DNA of 64,000 nucleotides. Origin: Hyphomonadaceae bacterium (GTDB lineage: Bacteria; Pseudomonadota; Alphaproteobacteria; Caulobacterales; Aquidulcibacteraceae). Below the pieces are notes generated by a model that had not been told where the DNA came from, made no database searches, and saw only the letters and a list, made by a program, of their open reading frames with translations. A program made the translations under genes and the position numbers. The stretch covers positions 102,396 through 166,395 of the forward strand of contig JAEUMT010000021.1 in NCBI GenBank assembly GCA_016791365.1, in the 5' to 3' direction. Shown one piece after another: positions 11,414 through 18,726 of the stretch; positions within the stretch are counted from its first letter, which is position 1; every line of letters starts with the position of its first letter.

Positions 11414-12583
11414 ATGACAACAGCGGAACGCTATCGCAGCTATCGCGGCGCACCGGTATTCGCGATGGGCTTTCGGCCGTTCTTTTTATTCGGCGCCGCT
11501 TTCGCGGCCTGCGCCCTGCCGCTTTGGATCATCGGCTTTCATGGTTGGATTCCGGGCGTCAATCGCGACTGGCACGTACATGAAATGCTCTTCGGCTATC
11601 TCGCCGCTGTCATCGCGGGGTTTCTGCTGACGGCCGTCCCGAATTGGACCGGCCGCCTGCCCGTCGCCGGCGCGCCATTGGCAGCGCTGTTTTCGCTATG
11701 GTGCGCGGGACGCCTTGTCATGCTGCTCGGCGCCGGGACCTTGTTGGCGGCCGTGATCGATACCGCGTTCTTGTTCGCCCTCGCCGGCATCATCGCGCGT
11801 GAGGTCATCGCCGCGGGCAACAAGAGAAATCTCGCGGTATGCGCGCTTGTGCTCATTCTAGCGGGCGCCAATGTGCTCACGCATTTGCGCTCTCTCGATC
11901 CCGCCCTTGGTCTCCTCGGTGAACGCCTCGCTTTGGGTGTGATCGCCATGCTTGTCGCGCTGATTGGCGGGCGCATCACGCCCAGCTTCACGCGGAACTG
12001 GATGGCTAAACAAAAACTCGCGCCTGAACCCGCATCCCCGGGCCTCTTCGATATTGTCGCTCTCATCGCTACAGCCGCCGCGCTTGGCGCCTGGGTCATT
12101 GCCCCCAATTCGCCGGCCGCCGGCGCTGCGCTTGTCGTTGCAGGCGTACTCACGCTTGCTCGACTGTCGCGCTGGAAAGGATGGCGCACCGCGGCCGAGC
12201 CGTTGGTTATCATTTTGCACACGGGCTACTTGTGGCTCGGCGTCGCATTTCTGCTGCTCGGCGGATCGGCTCTGGCGCCGCAATGGATCGCCGGCGTCGC
12301 CGGGATACACGCTCTGACAGCCGGCGCGTTCGGCGTCATGACGCTTGCGGTTATGACACGTGCGAGCCGCGGTCACACCGGGCAGTCGCTCTCGGCAGGC
12401 GCGGGCACACAGGCAATCTATGTGCTGGTCAATCTCGGAGCGCTGCTGCGGGTCGCGTCACCCTTCTTTGCGGACGCCTATCTCGTCTTGATTATAGCAT
12501 CAGCCATAGCCTGGAGCGCCGCATTCGCGGGCTTCGTCATCGCCTACGCACCGCTCCTGCTGCACGCCCGCCGCGGCGCTTGA
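11414..12583 (+). CDS. nnrS: NnrS family haem-copper membrane protein
   Basis: Polytopic membrane protein of 389 aa with about ten to twelve hydrophobic helices. NnrS proteins protect cells from nitric oxide and the iron-nitrosyl species it forms. Family marks visible are GFRPFFLFGAAFA near the start, NRDWHVHEMLFGY with its conserved histidines, and GRITPSFTRNW in the middle; HALTAGAFGVMTLAVMTRASRGHTG is split over the later helices. The ATG four bases after the hemN stop is preferred over an upstream one that would run into hemN. Expression is probably from the box upstream of hemN. Confidence 0.9.
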   Translation: MTTAERYRSYRGAPVFAMGFRPFFLFGAAFAACALPLWIIGFHGWIPGVNRDWHVHEMLFGYLAAVIAGFLLTAVPNWTGRLPVAGAPLAALFSLWCAGRLVMLLGAGTLLAAVIDTAFLFALAGIIAREVIAAGNKRNLAVCALVLILAGANVLTHLRSLDPALGLLGERLALGVIAMLVALIGGRITPSFTRNWMAKQKLAPEPASPGLFDIVALIATAAALGAWVIAPNSPAAGAALVVAGVLTLARLSRWKGWRTAAEPLVIILHTGYLWLGVAFLLLGGSALAPQWIAGVAGIHALTAGAFGVMTLAVMTRASRGHTGQSLSAGAGTQAIYVLVNLGALLRVASPFFADAYLVLIIASAIAWSAAFAGFVIAYAPLLLHARRGA

Positions 12584-12666
12584 TTTTCATTCAATGACAG
12601 TCCGCAAAGCGCGACGTCGTGTCAGCGTTCTTCCTCTGCATTGATGCGACGCTTTGTGTCGCCCGC

Positions 12667-12680
12667 TTGATCTACATCAA
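12667..12680 (+). promoter_or_regulatory. FNR/FixK box upstream of norB
   Basis: TTGATCTACATCAA is a perfect match to the ten fixed positions of the FNR/FixK/NnrR consensus. It lies 75 nt before the norB ATG. Confidence 0.9.
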
Positions 12681-12755
12681 ACACGACATCAGCGAGACGC
12701 GAGATTGTCGGCAAAACTCCACGGGACGTCTCGTGGAGGATTGGGGAAGCGAGTC

Positions 12756-15026
12756 ATGAGCATCAAAAGACTCTGGATCGCTCTCGCCGTCTTCATGGCA
12801 GCATCGTTCACTGCCTTGGGGTTCTTGGGCCGAGAGATCCATCGTCAGGCTCCGCCGATGCCGGCGGAGATTGTCGATACATCAGGCGCGGTAATTTACA
12901 CGCGCGACGACATTCAGAATGGTCAACTTGCATGGCAGTCGATGGGCGGCATGCAGGTCGGATCGATCTGGGGGCACGGCGCTTACATCGCGCCCGATTG
13001 GTCAGCTGACCAGCTGCACCGGGAATCGCTGGCGCTGATGGATATCTGGGCCCAGCGCGAGCACAGCACGCCTTACGCCAGCCTGAGCGCAGAGGATCAA
13101 GCGGGCTTGCGCGAGCGGCTTACGAGCGAAATGCGCACCAACACGTACAATGCCGCCACCGACCGCATTGTCGTGTCGGAAGATCGCGCAGCGGCCATGC
13201 GCGAGGTGAAGGCTCACTATGTCGCGCTGCTTGGCAACGATCCGGCACTGGAATCGCTTCGCGAGGACTACGCCATCGCCAACAATGCGGTGCCGGATCT
13301 GACGCGCCGCGAACAGATCGCCGCGTATTATTTCTGGACCAGCTGGGCCGCCGGCACCAATCGTCCTAACGACACCATCACCTATACTTCAAACTGGCCG
13401 CACGAGCCGTTGATCAACAACGTGCCGTCGCCGGCCAATTTCATCTGGTCGATCGCGAGCGTTATCCTGCTTATCGCCGGCGTCGCGTTCCTGACCTGGA
13501 TGCACGCGCGGATGAAGCATGATGAACATGTCAAGCCGCCGGCCGCCGATCCGTTCTTTAACTTCAAGCCAACGGCGTCGATGCGCGCCACCTACAAATA
13601 CTTCCTCACCGTGATCGGGCTCTTCTTGTTGCAAGTCGGCCTGGGCGCGGTGACAGCGCACTACGGCGTCGAAGGCCATGACTTCTACGGCATCCCGATT
13701 TCAGACTGGATCCCGTATGCGGTGACACGAACCTGGCACACACAGCTTGCCGTTTTCTGGATCGCAACAGCCTGGCTCGCCACGGGCCTCTACATCGCGC
13801 CGCTGGTCTCCGGCAAGGAGCCGAAATTCCAGGCCATCGGCGTCAACATATTGTGGGGCGCGCTTGTCTTCGTCGTTCTCGGCTCGATGGCCGGCGAATG
13901 GCTGGGCGTACAACAAGTGTTCGACCTCGACACCAATTGGTGGTTTGGCCACCAAGGTTGGGAATACATCGACCTTGGCCGCTTCTGGCAGACATTGCTC
14001 TTCGTTGGCCTGGTGCTCTGGCTGGTATTGGTCACGCGCGCGCTTTGGCCCGCCTTGACCAAACCGTCCGAGAGCAAGCCCGTGCTTGCCATCCTCTTCC
14101 TTTCGACGGTGGCGATTGCGCTGTTCTACGCGGCCGGATTCATGTGGGGCAAACACACCCACATCAGCATGGTTGAGTACTGGCGCTGGTGGGTCGTCCA
14201 CCTCTGGGTGGAAGGCTTCTTCGAAGTGTTCGCCACAGCGGTAATCAGCCTGTTGTTCGTGAAGCTCGGCCTCGTGCGCGCGCAAACCGCAAACGTCGCG
14301 GTCTTGTTCGGCACGATCGTCTTCATGTTCGGCGGCGTCTTGGGCACCGCGCACCACTGGTTCTTCTCGGGCACTCCGGTGTCGGTGATCGCCGTGGGCG
14401 CGATGTTCTCCGCCCTCGAAGTCGTTCCTCTGGCGCTCATCGGCGCGGAAGCGCTCGAAACCTATCGCCACACCAAGGCAGCGCCCTGGGTGCAGACCTA
14501 CAAATGGCCGATCCTGTTCTTTGTGGCGGTATCGTTCTGGAATCTGATTGGCGCCGGTCTGTTCGGCTTCCTCATCAATCCACCGATCAGCCTCTATTAT
14601 ATCCAAGGGCTAAACACGACGGCGAACCACGGCCACACCGCCCTCTTCGGCGTCTATGGCATGCTTGGCATCGGGCTGATGCTGTTCTGCCTGCGCGGCA
14701 TGTCCTCGCGGCTGGCTTGGGATGACGGTCTTCTGAAGACCGCGTTCTGGAGCATGAACATCGGGCTCGGCCTGATGTCGGTGCTCTGCCTGCTGCCGCA
14801 AGGCATTCTGCAGGCCTATCACAGCATCAACACCGGCCTTTGGTTCGCACGCTCACCGGAAGTCATCCATTCGCCGCTGATGGAGCTGCTGGTGTGGATG
14901 CGAGTGCCAGGCGACACGATCTTCTCGATCGGCGCCGTCTGCATCGCCATCTTCGCGGGCAAGCTTGTATTGGCGCCCCGCAAGCCCGCGGAAACGCCGG
15001 ACGCAGTCTCGATCCCGGCGGAATAA
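12756..15026 (+). CDS. norB: Quinol-dependent nitric oxide reductase (qNOR)
   Basis: Single-subunit nitric oxide reductase that reduces 2 NO to N2O with electrons from quinol. Length 756 aa is that of qNOR rather than the about 450 aa NorB of the cytochrome c type. An N-terminal extension (one helix, then a periplasmic domain with DDIQNGQLAWQSMGGMQ and GSIWGHGAYIAPDWSAD) replaces NorC. The haem-copper oxidase-like core follows with the conserved histidines in RTWHTQLAVFW, VEYWRWWVVHLWVEGFFE and TAHHWFFSG. The ATG at 12756 begins MSIKRLWIAL and is chosen over earlier in-frame starts. An intrinsic terminator follows the gene. Confidence 0.95.
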   Translation: MSIKRLWIALAVFMAASFTALGFLGREIHRQAPPMPAEIVDTSGAVIYTRDDIQNGQLAWQSMGGMQVGSIWGHGAYIAPDWSADQLHRESLALMDIWAQREHSTPYASLSAEDQAGLRERLTSEMRTNTYNAATDRIVVSEDRAAAMREVKAHYVALLGNDPALESLREDYAIANNAVPDLTRREQIAAYYFWTSWAAGTNRPNDTITYTSNWPHEPLINNVPSPANFIWSIASVILLIAGVAFLTWMHARMKHDEHVKPPAADPFFNFKPTASMRATYKYFLTVIGLFLLQVGLGAVTAHYGVEGHDFYGIPISDWIPYAVTRTWHTQLAVFWIATAWLATGLYIAPLVSGKEPKFQAIGVNILWGALVFVVLGSMAGEWLGVQQVFDLDTNWWFGHQGWEYIDLGRFWQTLLFVGLVLWLVLVTRALWPALTKPSESKPVLAILFLSTVAIALFYAAGFMWGKHTHISMVEYWRWWVVHLWVEGFFEVFATAVISLLFVKLGLVRAQTANVAVLFGTIVFMFGGVLGTAHHWFFSGTPVSVIAVGAMFSALEVVPLALIGAEALETYRHTKAAPWVQTYKWPILFFVAVSFWNLIGAGLFGFLINPPISLYYIQGLNTTANHGHTALFGVYGMLGIGLMLFCLRGMSSRLAWDDGLLKTAFWSMNIGLGLMSVLCLLPQGILQAYHSINTGLWFARSPEVIHSPLMELLVWMRVPGDTIFSIGAVCIAIFAGKLVLAPRKPAETPDAVSIPAE

Positions 15027-15050
15027 CCACCCGGCCAGGAAGACCATGAA

Positions 15051-15079
15051 GGGAGGGTCGTTTCGACCCTCCCTTTTTT
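15051..15079 (+). terminator. Rho-independent terminator after norB
   Basis: A perfect 10-bp stem (GGGAGGGTCG / CGACCCTCCC) with a three-base loop is followed directly by six T residues, 24 nt after the norB stop. It separates norB from the feo promoter. Confidence 0.92.
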
Positions 15080-15094
15080 GCACACTCGCTGCGG

Positions 15095-15111
15095 GTGCGA
15101 CGCGTTCGCAC
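15095..15111. promoter_or_regulatory. Putative Fur-type operator upstream of feoA
   Basis: Palindrome GTGCGA-N5-TCGCAC ends four bases before the feoA FNR box. The same TGCGA-N5-TCGCA core occurs upstream of the TonB receptor gene. Both genes are for iron uptake, which suggests an iron-responsive repressor of the Fur/Irr type; the identification of the protein is an inference. Confidence 0.55.
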
Positions 15112-15114
15112 AAC

Positions 15115-15128
15115 TTGATCATGATCAA
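15115..15128 (+). promoter_or_regulatory. FNR/FixK box upstream of feoAB
   Basis: TTGATCATGATCAA is a perfect consensus box and fully palindromic including the spacer. It ends 35 nt before the feoA ATG, the same distance as at hemN. Confidence 0.9.
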
Positions 15129-15163
15129 AGCAAAACGGCGGCCATATCCGCCAGGATCATTCC

Positions 15164-15397
15164 ATGACAGTCGCCGATCTCTTTGATGGCCAGCACGGCC
15201 GCGTTGTATTGATGAACGCCGAGGCAGGTCTCGAATCGAAGCTGCGCGAAATCGGCTTTTGCGAAGGCGATCTGATCGAAGTCATCACCCGCGGTCCATT
15301 GGGCGGTCAGCCCCTCGCCGTGCGGCTGAACCGGCGCATCATCGCCATGCGGCTGGACGAGGCTGCCGCCCTGGTGGTCGACGTGCATCATGGCTGA
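15164..15397 (+). CDS. feoA: Ferrous iron transport protein A
   Basis: Small cytoplasmic SH3-like protein of 77 aa that assists FeoB. It shows the FeoA plan: a short N-terminal segment, RVVLMNAEAGLESKLREIGFCEGDLIEVI and a final RLNRRIIAMRLDEAAALVVD. It overlaps feoB by 8 nt, so the two are translationally coupled. The promoter region has both a perfect FNR/FixK box and a Fur-like palindrome, which fits Fe(II) uptake when oxygen and iron are low. Confidence 0.92.
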   Translation: MTVADLFDGQHGRVVLMNAEAGLESKLREIGFCEGDLIEVITRGPLGGQPLAVRLNRRIIAMRLDEAAALVVDVHHG

Positions 15398-17210
15398 GCT
15401 CCGGCTCGCTCTTGTCGGCGCACCCAATTGCGGCAAGTCCACGCTCTTCAACGGCCTGACCGGAGGACGGGCCAAGACCGCGAACTATGCTGGCGTCACC
15501 GTCGAACGCCGTGTCGGCCGCTTCGGCACGCCGGCCGGACTGTCGATCGAGTTGATTGACCTGCCCGGCATCTACGGTCTCACGTCGCGATCCTTGGATG
15601 AGCGCATTTCTGTCGACACAATTCTCGGCCGCACGCCTGGCGAACAGGCGCCCGACGCACTCCTGGTGCTGATCGACGCCAGCGATATCCGCACCCAGCT
15701 GCATTTCATCCTGCAGATTCGGGCGCTCGGACTTCCGATGCTCCTCGCCCTCAACATGTTCGATCTTGCCGAACGTGATGGCGTCAAAATCGATGTCGCC
15801 GCGCTGGAGCGGCGCCTCGGAATCCCGGTGGTTCCAACGCGGGCCACGCGCGAAAGCGGGCGCACCGCGCTGATCGATCGGCTGGATGCTTGCTTTGCCG
15901 CGACGCAGCCGCTTGCGAGCAGCCCCGCTGAACAAAAATCCTTGCCTGTATTACAGCGCGAGGCGCGCGAAATCGCCCGCGAAGTCATTCTGGCCGAGCC
16001 TCCGATCAATCGACTCACGCGCGCGATCGACCGCGTCGTGCTCAACAAGATAGCCGGCCCATTCATACTCGCGACCATCTTGTTTCTGATGTTCCAGGCC
16101 GTGTTCGCTTGGGCGCAGGCGCCGATGACGGCGATCGATGCTGGCTTCACGTTCTTAGGCCAGACTCTGACAGCCATCCTGCCCGACACGTTGTTGCGCG
16201 GTCTCCTGGTCGACGGCGTCATTGCCGGCGTCGGCAGCGTCATCATCTTCCTGCCCCAGATCGTCATTCTGTTCGCGCTCATCCTGCTGCTTGAGGGTTC
16301 AGGATATATGGCGCGCGCCGCCTTTTTGATGGACGAGCTAATGCTGCGCGTCGGTCTCAATGGCCGCGCTTTCATTCCGCTGCTGTCCAGTTTCGCCTGC
16401 GCAATTCCAGGCATGATGGCCGCAAGAACGATTGAGAATGAACGCGACCGGCTGACAACGATCATGATCGCGCCGCTTATGACATGCTCCGCGCGACTGC
16501 CCGTTTATACCTTGATCATCTCCGCCTTCATTCCCCCCGACACCATCGGTCCGTTTGGGCTACAGGGTCTGGTGATGTTTGGGCTTTATGCGATGGGAAT
16601 AGTGAGCGCGCTCGCGGTCGCGTTCGTCCTGAAGCGCACCGTCGCGAAAGGACCGCCGCAATCGCTGCTGATCGAACTGCCGACCTACAAGCTCCCTGAC
16701 CTCCGCGATTTCGCGATCAATCTTTACGCGCGCGCGGGAGCTTTCCTGCGCCGCGCCGGCACCGTGATTTTCACGGTCTCGATCGCACTCTGGTTTCTCG
16801 CCAGCTTTCCCTCGCAAGCCGAAGGAATTCGCGGCTCATTCGCCGGCATGATCGGGTCCTGGCTCGAACCGCTGCTGGCGCCGATCGGCTTCAACCTTGA
16901 AATCGCGATCGCGCTCGTCCCCGGCATCGCCGCGCGAGAGGTTGCGGTGGGCGTTCTAGGCACCGTCTATGCGGTGCAGGGTGGGGACGCCAGCCTGGCC
17001 GCGAGCTTGCAGCACGCCTGGTCGCTTCCCACGGCTTTGGCCTTCCTCGCCTGGTACGTCTATGCGCCGCAGTGCTTTGCCAGCATCGCGGTGGCGCGCC
17101 GCGAAACCAATTCACTGCGCTGGACTATCTTTACCGTCGCCTATCTTTTCGCGCTCGCCTACGTCGCCGCCGGGGCGACCTACTGGCTTGCGAAGGCGGC
17201 CGGACTCTAG
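15390..17210 (+). CDS. feoB: Ferrous iron transporter B
   Basis: GTP-dependent inner-membrane Fe(II) transporter of 606 aa. The N-terminal G domain has G1 GAPNCGKST, G3 DLPGIYGL and the NxxD-like LNMFDLAE; the membrane part holds two inverted gate modules with the conserved cysteine segments (LLSSFACAIPGMMAART and YAPQCFASIAV). The protein is shorter than the E. coli one, mostly because of a compact linker and tail, and no feoC is present. A small hairpin (gcagtc/gactgc) lies about ten bases after the stop and may attenuate read-through. Confidence 0.95.
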   Translation: MAELRLALVGAPNCGKSTLFNGLTGGRAKTANYAGVTVERRVGRFGTPAGLSIELIDLPGIYGLTSRSLDERISVDTILGRTPGEQAPDALLVLIDASDIRTQLHFILQIRALGLPMLLALNMFDLAERDGVKIDVAALERRLGIPVVPTRATRESGRTALIDRLDACFAATQPLASSPAEQKSLPVLQREAREIAREVILAEPPINRLTRAIDRVVLNKIAGPFILATILFLMFQAVFAWAQAPMTAIDAGFTFLGQTLTAILPDTLLRGLLVDGVIAGVGSVIIFLPQIVILFALILLLEGSGYMARAAFLMDELMLRVGLNGRAFIPLLSSFACAIPGMMAARTIENERDRLTTIMIAPLMTCSARLPVYTLIISAFIPPDTIGPFGLQGLVMFGLYAMGIVSALAVAFVLKRTVAKGPPQSLLIELPTYKLPDLRDFAINLYARAGAFLRRAGTVIFTVSIALWFLASFPSQAEGIRGSFAGMIGSWLEPLLAPIGFNLEIAIALVPGIAAREVAVGVLGTVYAVQGGDASLAASLQHAWSLPTALAFLAWYVYAPQCFASIAVARRETNSLRWTIFTVAYLFALAYVAAGATYWLAKAAGL

Positions 17211-17250
17211 GTTCCGCTGTGCAGTCACGGACTGCTTAAACCTCTTTCGC

Positions 17251-17264
17251 TTGATCTAGATCAA
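17251..17264 (+). promoter_or_regulatory. FNR/FixK box upstream of the alternative oxidase gene
   Basis: TTGATCTAGATCAA is a perfect consensus box and a full palindrome. It ends 57 nt before the ATG of the oxidase gene. Confidence 0.9.
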
Positions 17265-17321
17265 GGCCGCCATGGTGCGGGCGCGAGACACTGAGCGTGT
17301 TGATTTTCAAGGAACAGACCG

Positions 17322-18008
17322 ATGCCCGCAGCGCCATTCGTTGATCTTAAAGTTCACCATGAACCGCACGGGGTTTCTGACCGTTTCGCACTCGGCTTCA
17401 CAAAGCTGCTGCGTTTCTGCGCCGATACCTTCTTCGCCAGGAAGTACGGCCATCGCGCCGTGGTGCTGGAGACGGTGGCCGCCGTGCCAGGCATGGTAGG
17501 CGCCACAATCACGCACCTGAAATGCCTGCGGCGTATGTGCGATGACAACGGTTGGATCCGCACCCTGATGGAGGAAGCCGAGAACGAGCGCATGCACCTG
17601 ATGACCTTCATCGAGGTCGCTAAACCCACCCTGTTTGAGCGCTTCGTCGTGCTGGCGGCGCAATGGGTGTTCTATATTGGCTTCTTCGTCCTATACCTCG
17701 TCAGCTCCAAGACGGCGCACCGCGTGGTCGGATACTTCGAGGAAGAAGCCGTCATCAGCTACACGCAATATCTGGCCGAAATCGACGAAGGGCGCACCGC
17801 AAACGTGCCGGCGCCCGAGATCGCCAAGCGCTATTGGAAACTGCCGCATGATGCGACCTTGCGCGATGTCGTTCTGGTCGTGCGCGCCGATGAAGCCCAC
17901 CACCGCGATGTCAATCACGCCTTTGCCAGCGAATTGAACGGCGCGGACGTTACCTCGTCAATTGCGCCTTACCCGGAACACGCCGCGCAAATTCACACTG
18001 CGGCGTGA
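17322..18008 (+). CDS. aox: Alternative oxidase (di-iron ubiquinol oxidase)
   Basis: Membrane-associated di-iron quinol oxidase that reduces oxygen to water without pumping protons and is insensitive to cyanide and NO. All four AOX motifs with iron ligands are present: LET (Glu50), NERMHL (Glu89, His92), FEEEA (Glu140 or 141) and RADEAHH (Glu191, His194). Length 228 aa is typical for bacterial AOX. The perfect FNR/FixK box in front of it is unusual, since an oxygen-consuming enzyme is placed in the low-oxygen regulon; keeping quinol oxidation going while NO blocks haem-copper oxidases would explain this. sirB2 follows within 53 nt. Confidence 0.95.
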   Translation: MPAAPFVDLKVHHEPHGVSDRFALGFTKLLRFCADTFFARKYGHRAVVLETVAAVPGMVGATITHLKCLRRMCDDNGWIRTLMEEAENERMHLMTFIEVAKPTLFERFVVLAAQWVFYIGFFVLYLVSSKTAHRVVGYFEEEAVISYTQYLAEIDEGRTANVPAPEIAKRYWKLPHDATLRDVVLVVRADEAHHRDVNHAFASELNGADVTSSIAPYPEHAAQIHTAA

Positions 18009-18061
18009 TACGTGGGGGCGCTGGTCATCAGGCCGGCGCCCGTCCGTTGCAAGAGGCGAAA

Positions 18062-18472
18062 ATGGACACCTTCTATCTTGAGATACGTAACGTCCACATC
18101 GCGGCAGTAAGTTTGAGCGGGCTTCTCTTCCTGGTGCGCGCGCTCGCCAGCAACGTATTCAACGCCCGCTGGCCGATGGCCGCTCCGATCCGCTATCTCA
18201 GCTACACAATCGACACCATTCTGCTCACCGCGGCGCTCATGCTGATGACGATCGTGAAGCAATTTCCTTTCGTCGACGCCTGGCTCACCGCGAAAGTTCT
18301 ATTGCTGGCGGCTTACATCGTGCTTGGAAGTTATGCGTTGAAGCGCGCCAGGACCCGCGCCGCGAAACTCGCTTTCACCAGCGCGGCGATTGTCGTGTTT
18401 CTCTTCATCGTCAGCATCGCGCGCACGCACAACGCGCTTGGGTTCATCTCGCTGCTGCAAGCTGGCGCCTGA
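18062..18472 (+). CDS. SirB2-like membrane protein
   Basis: Integral membrane protein of 136 aa with four hydrophobic helices. The N-terminal YLEIRNVHIAAVSLSGLLFLVRA and the later AKVLLLAAYIVLGSYALKRART are the marks of the SirB family, whose conserved histidines (here His11 and others) have suggested a haem or quinone link. Function is not established. The start is the ATG preceded by GAGG; an upstream in-frame ATG overlaps no conserved sequence. It lies 53 nt after aox on the same strand, so co-transcription is likely. Confidence 0.78.
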   Translation: MDTFYLEIRNVHIAAVSLSGLLFLVRALASNVFNARWPMAAPIRYLSYTIDTILLTAALMLMTIVKQFPFVDAWLTAKVLLLAAYIVLGSYALKRARTRAAKLAFTSAAIVVFLFIVSIARTHNALGFISLLQAGA

Positions 18473-18569
18473 ACGAAGCAACATCTCAAATCCCGCGCTC
18501 GAGCCCGCACGCGCGGCGCATACTCCCTCTTTGCACGCCGGACGCCCCGGGTGCGGCGTGTTGGCTCGA

Positions 18570-18583
18570 TTGACCTTGATCAA
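18570..18583 (+). promoter_or_regulatory. FNR/FixK-type box upstream of the TonB receptor
   Basis: TTGACCTTGATCAA matches nine of ten fixed positions of the FNR/FixK consensus (C instead of T at the fifth). It lies 143 nt before the receptor start, with a Fur-like palindrome between. The 254-bp gap between sirB2 and the receptor contains no other gene-like signal. Confidence 0.75.
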
Positions 18584-18679
18584 GCACAATCGAGCCCGGC
18601 TCAGGTAAGTCCGCCCAAGGTTTGGCAATCGCAGGTGGAGCATTTCGCGGCCACTGACGTTGCCAAAGAGGATACTAAA

Positions 18680-18694
18680 TGCGACTAAGTCGCA
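18680..18694. promoter_or_regulatory. Putative Fur-type operator upstream of the TonB receptor
   Basis: Perfect palindrome TGCGACTAAGTCGCA, 32 nt before the receptor ATG. It has the same TGCGA-N5-TCGCA pattern as the site before feoA. A position this close to the start fits a repressor that blocks RNA polymerase when iron is plentiful (inference). Confidence 0.6.
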
Positions 18695-18726
18695 CTAGCG
18701 TTCGCAACAAGGGGAAGGACTGATTT

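Noticed and set aside
13701..14606. Minus-strand frame of 301 codons inside norB
   Set aside because: It is a shadow of norB, of low-complexity charged composition.
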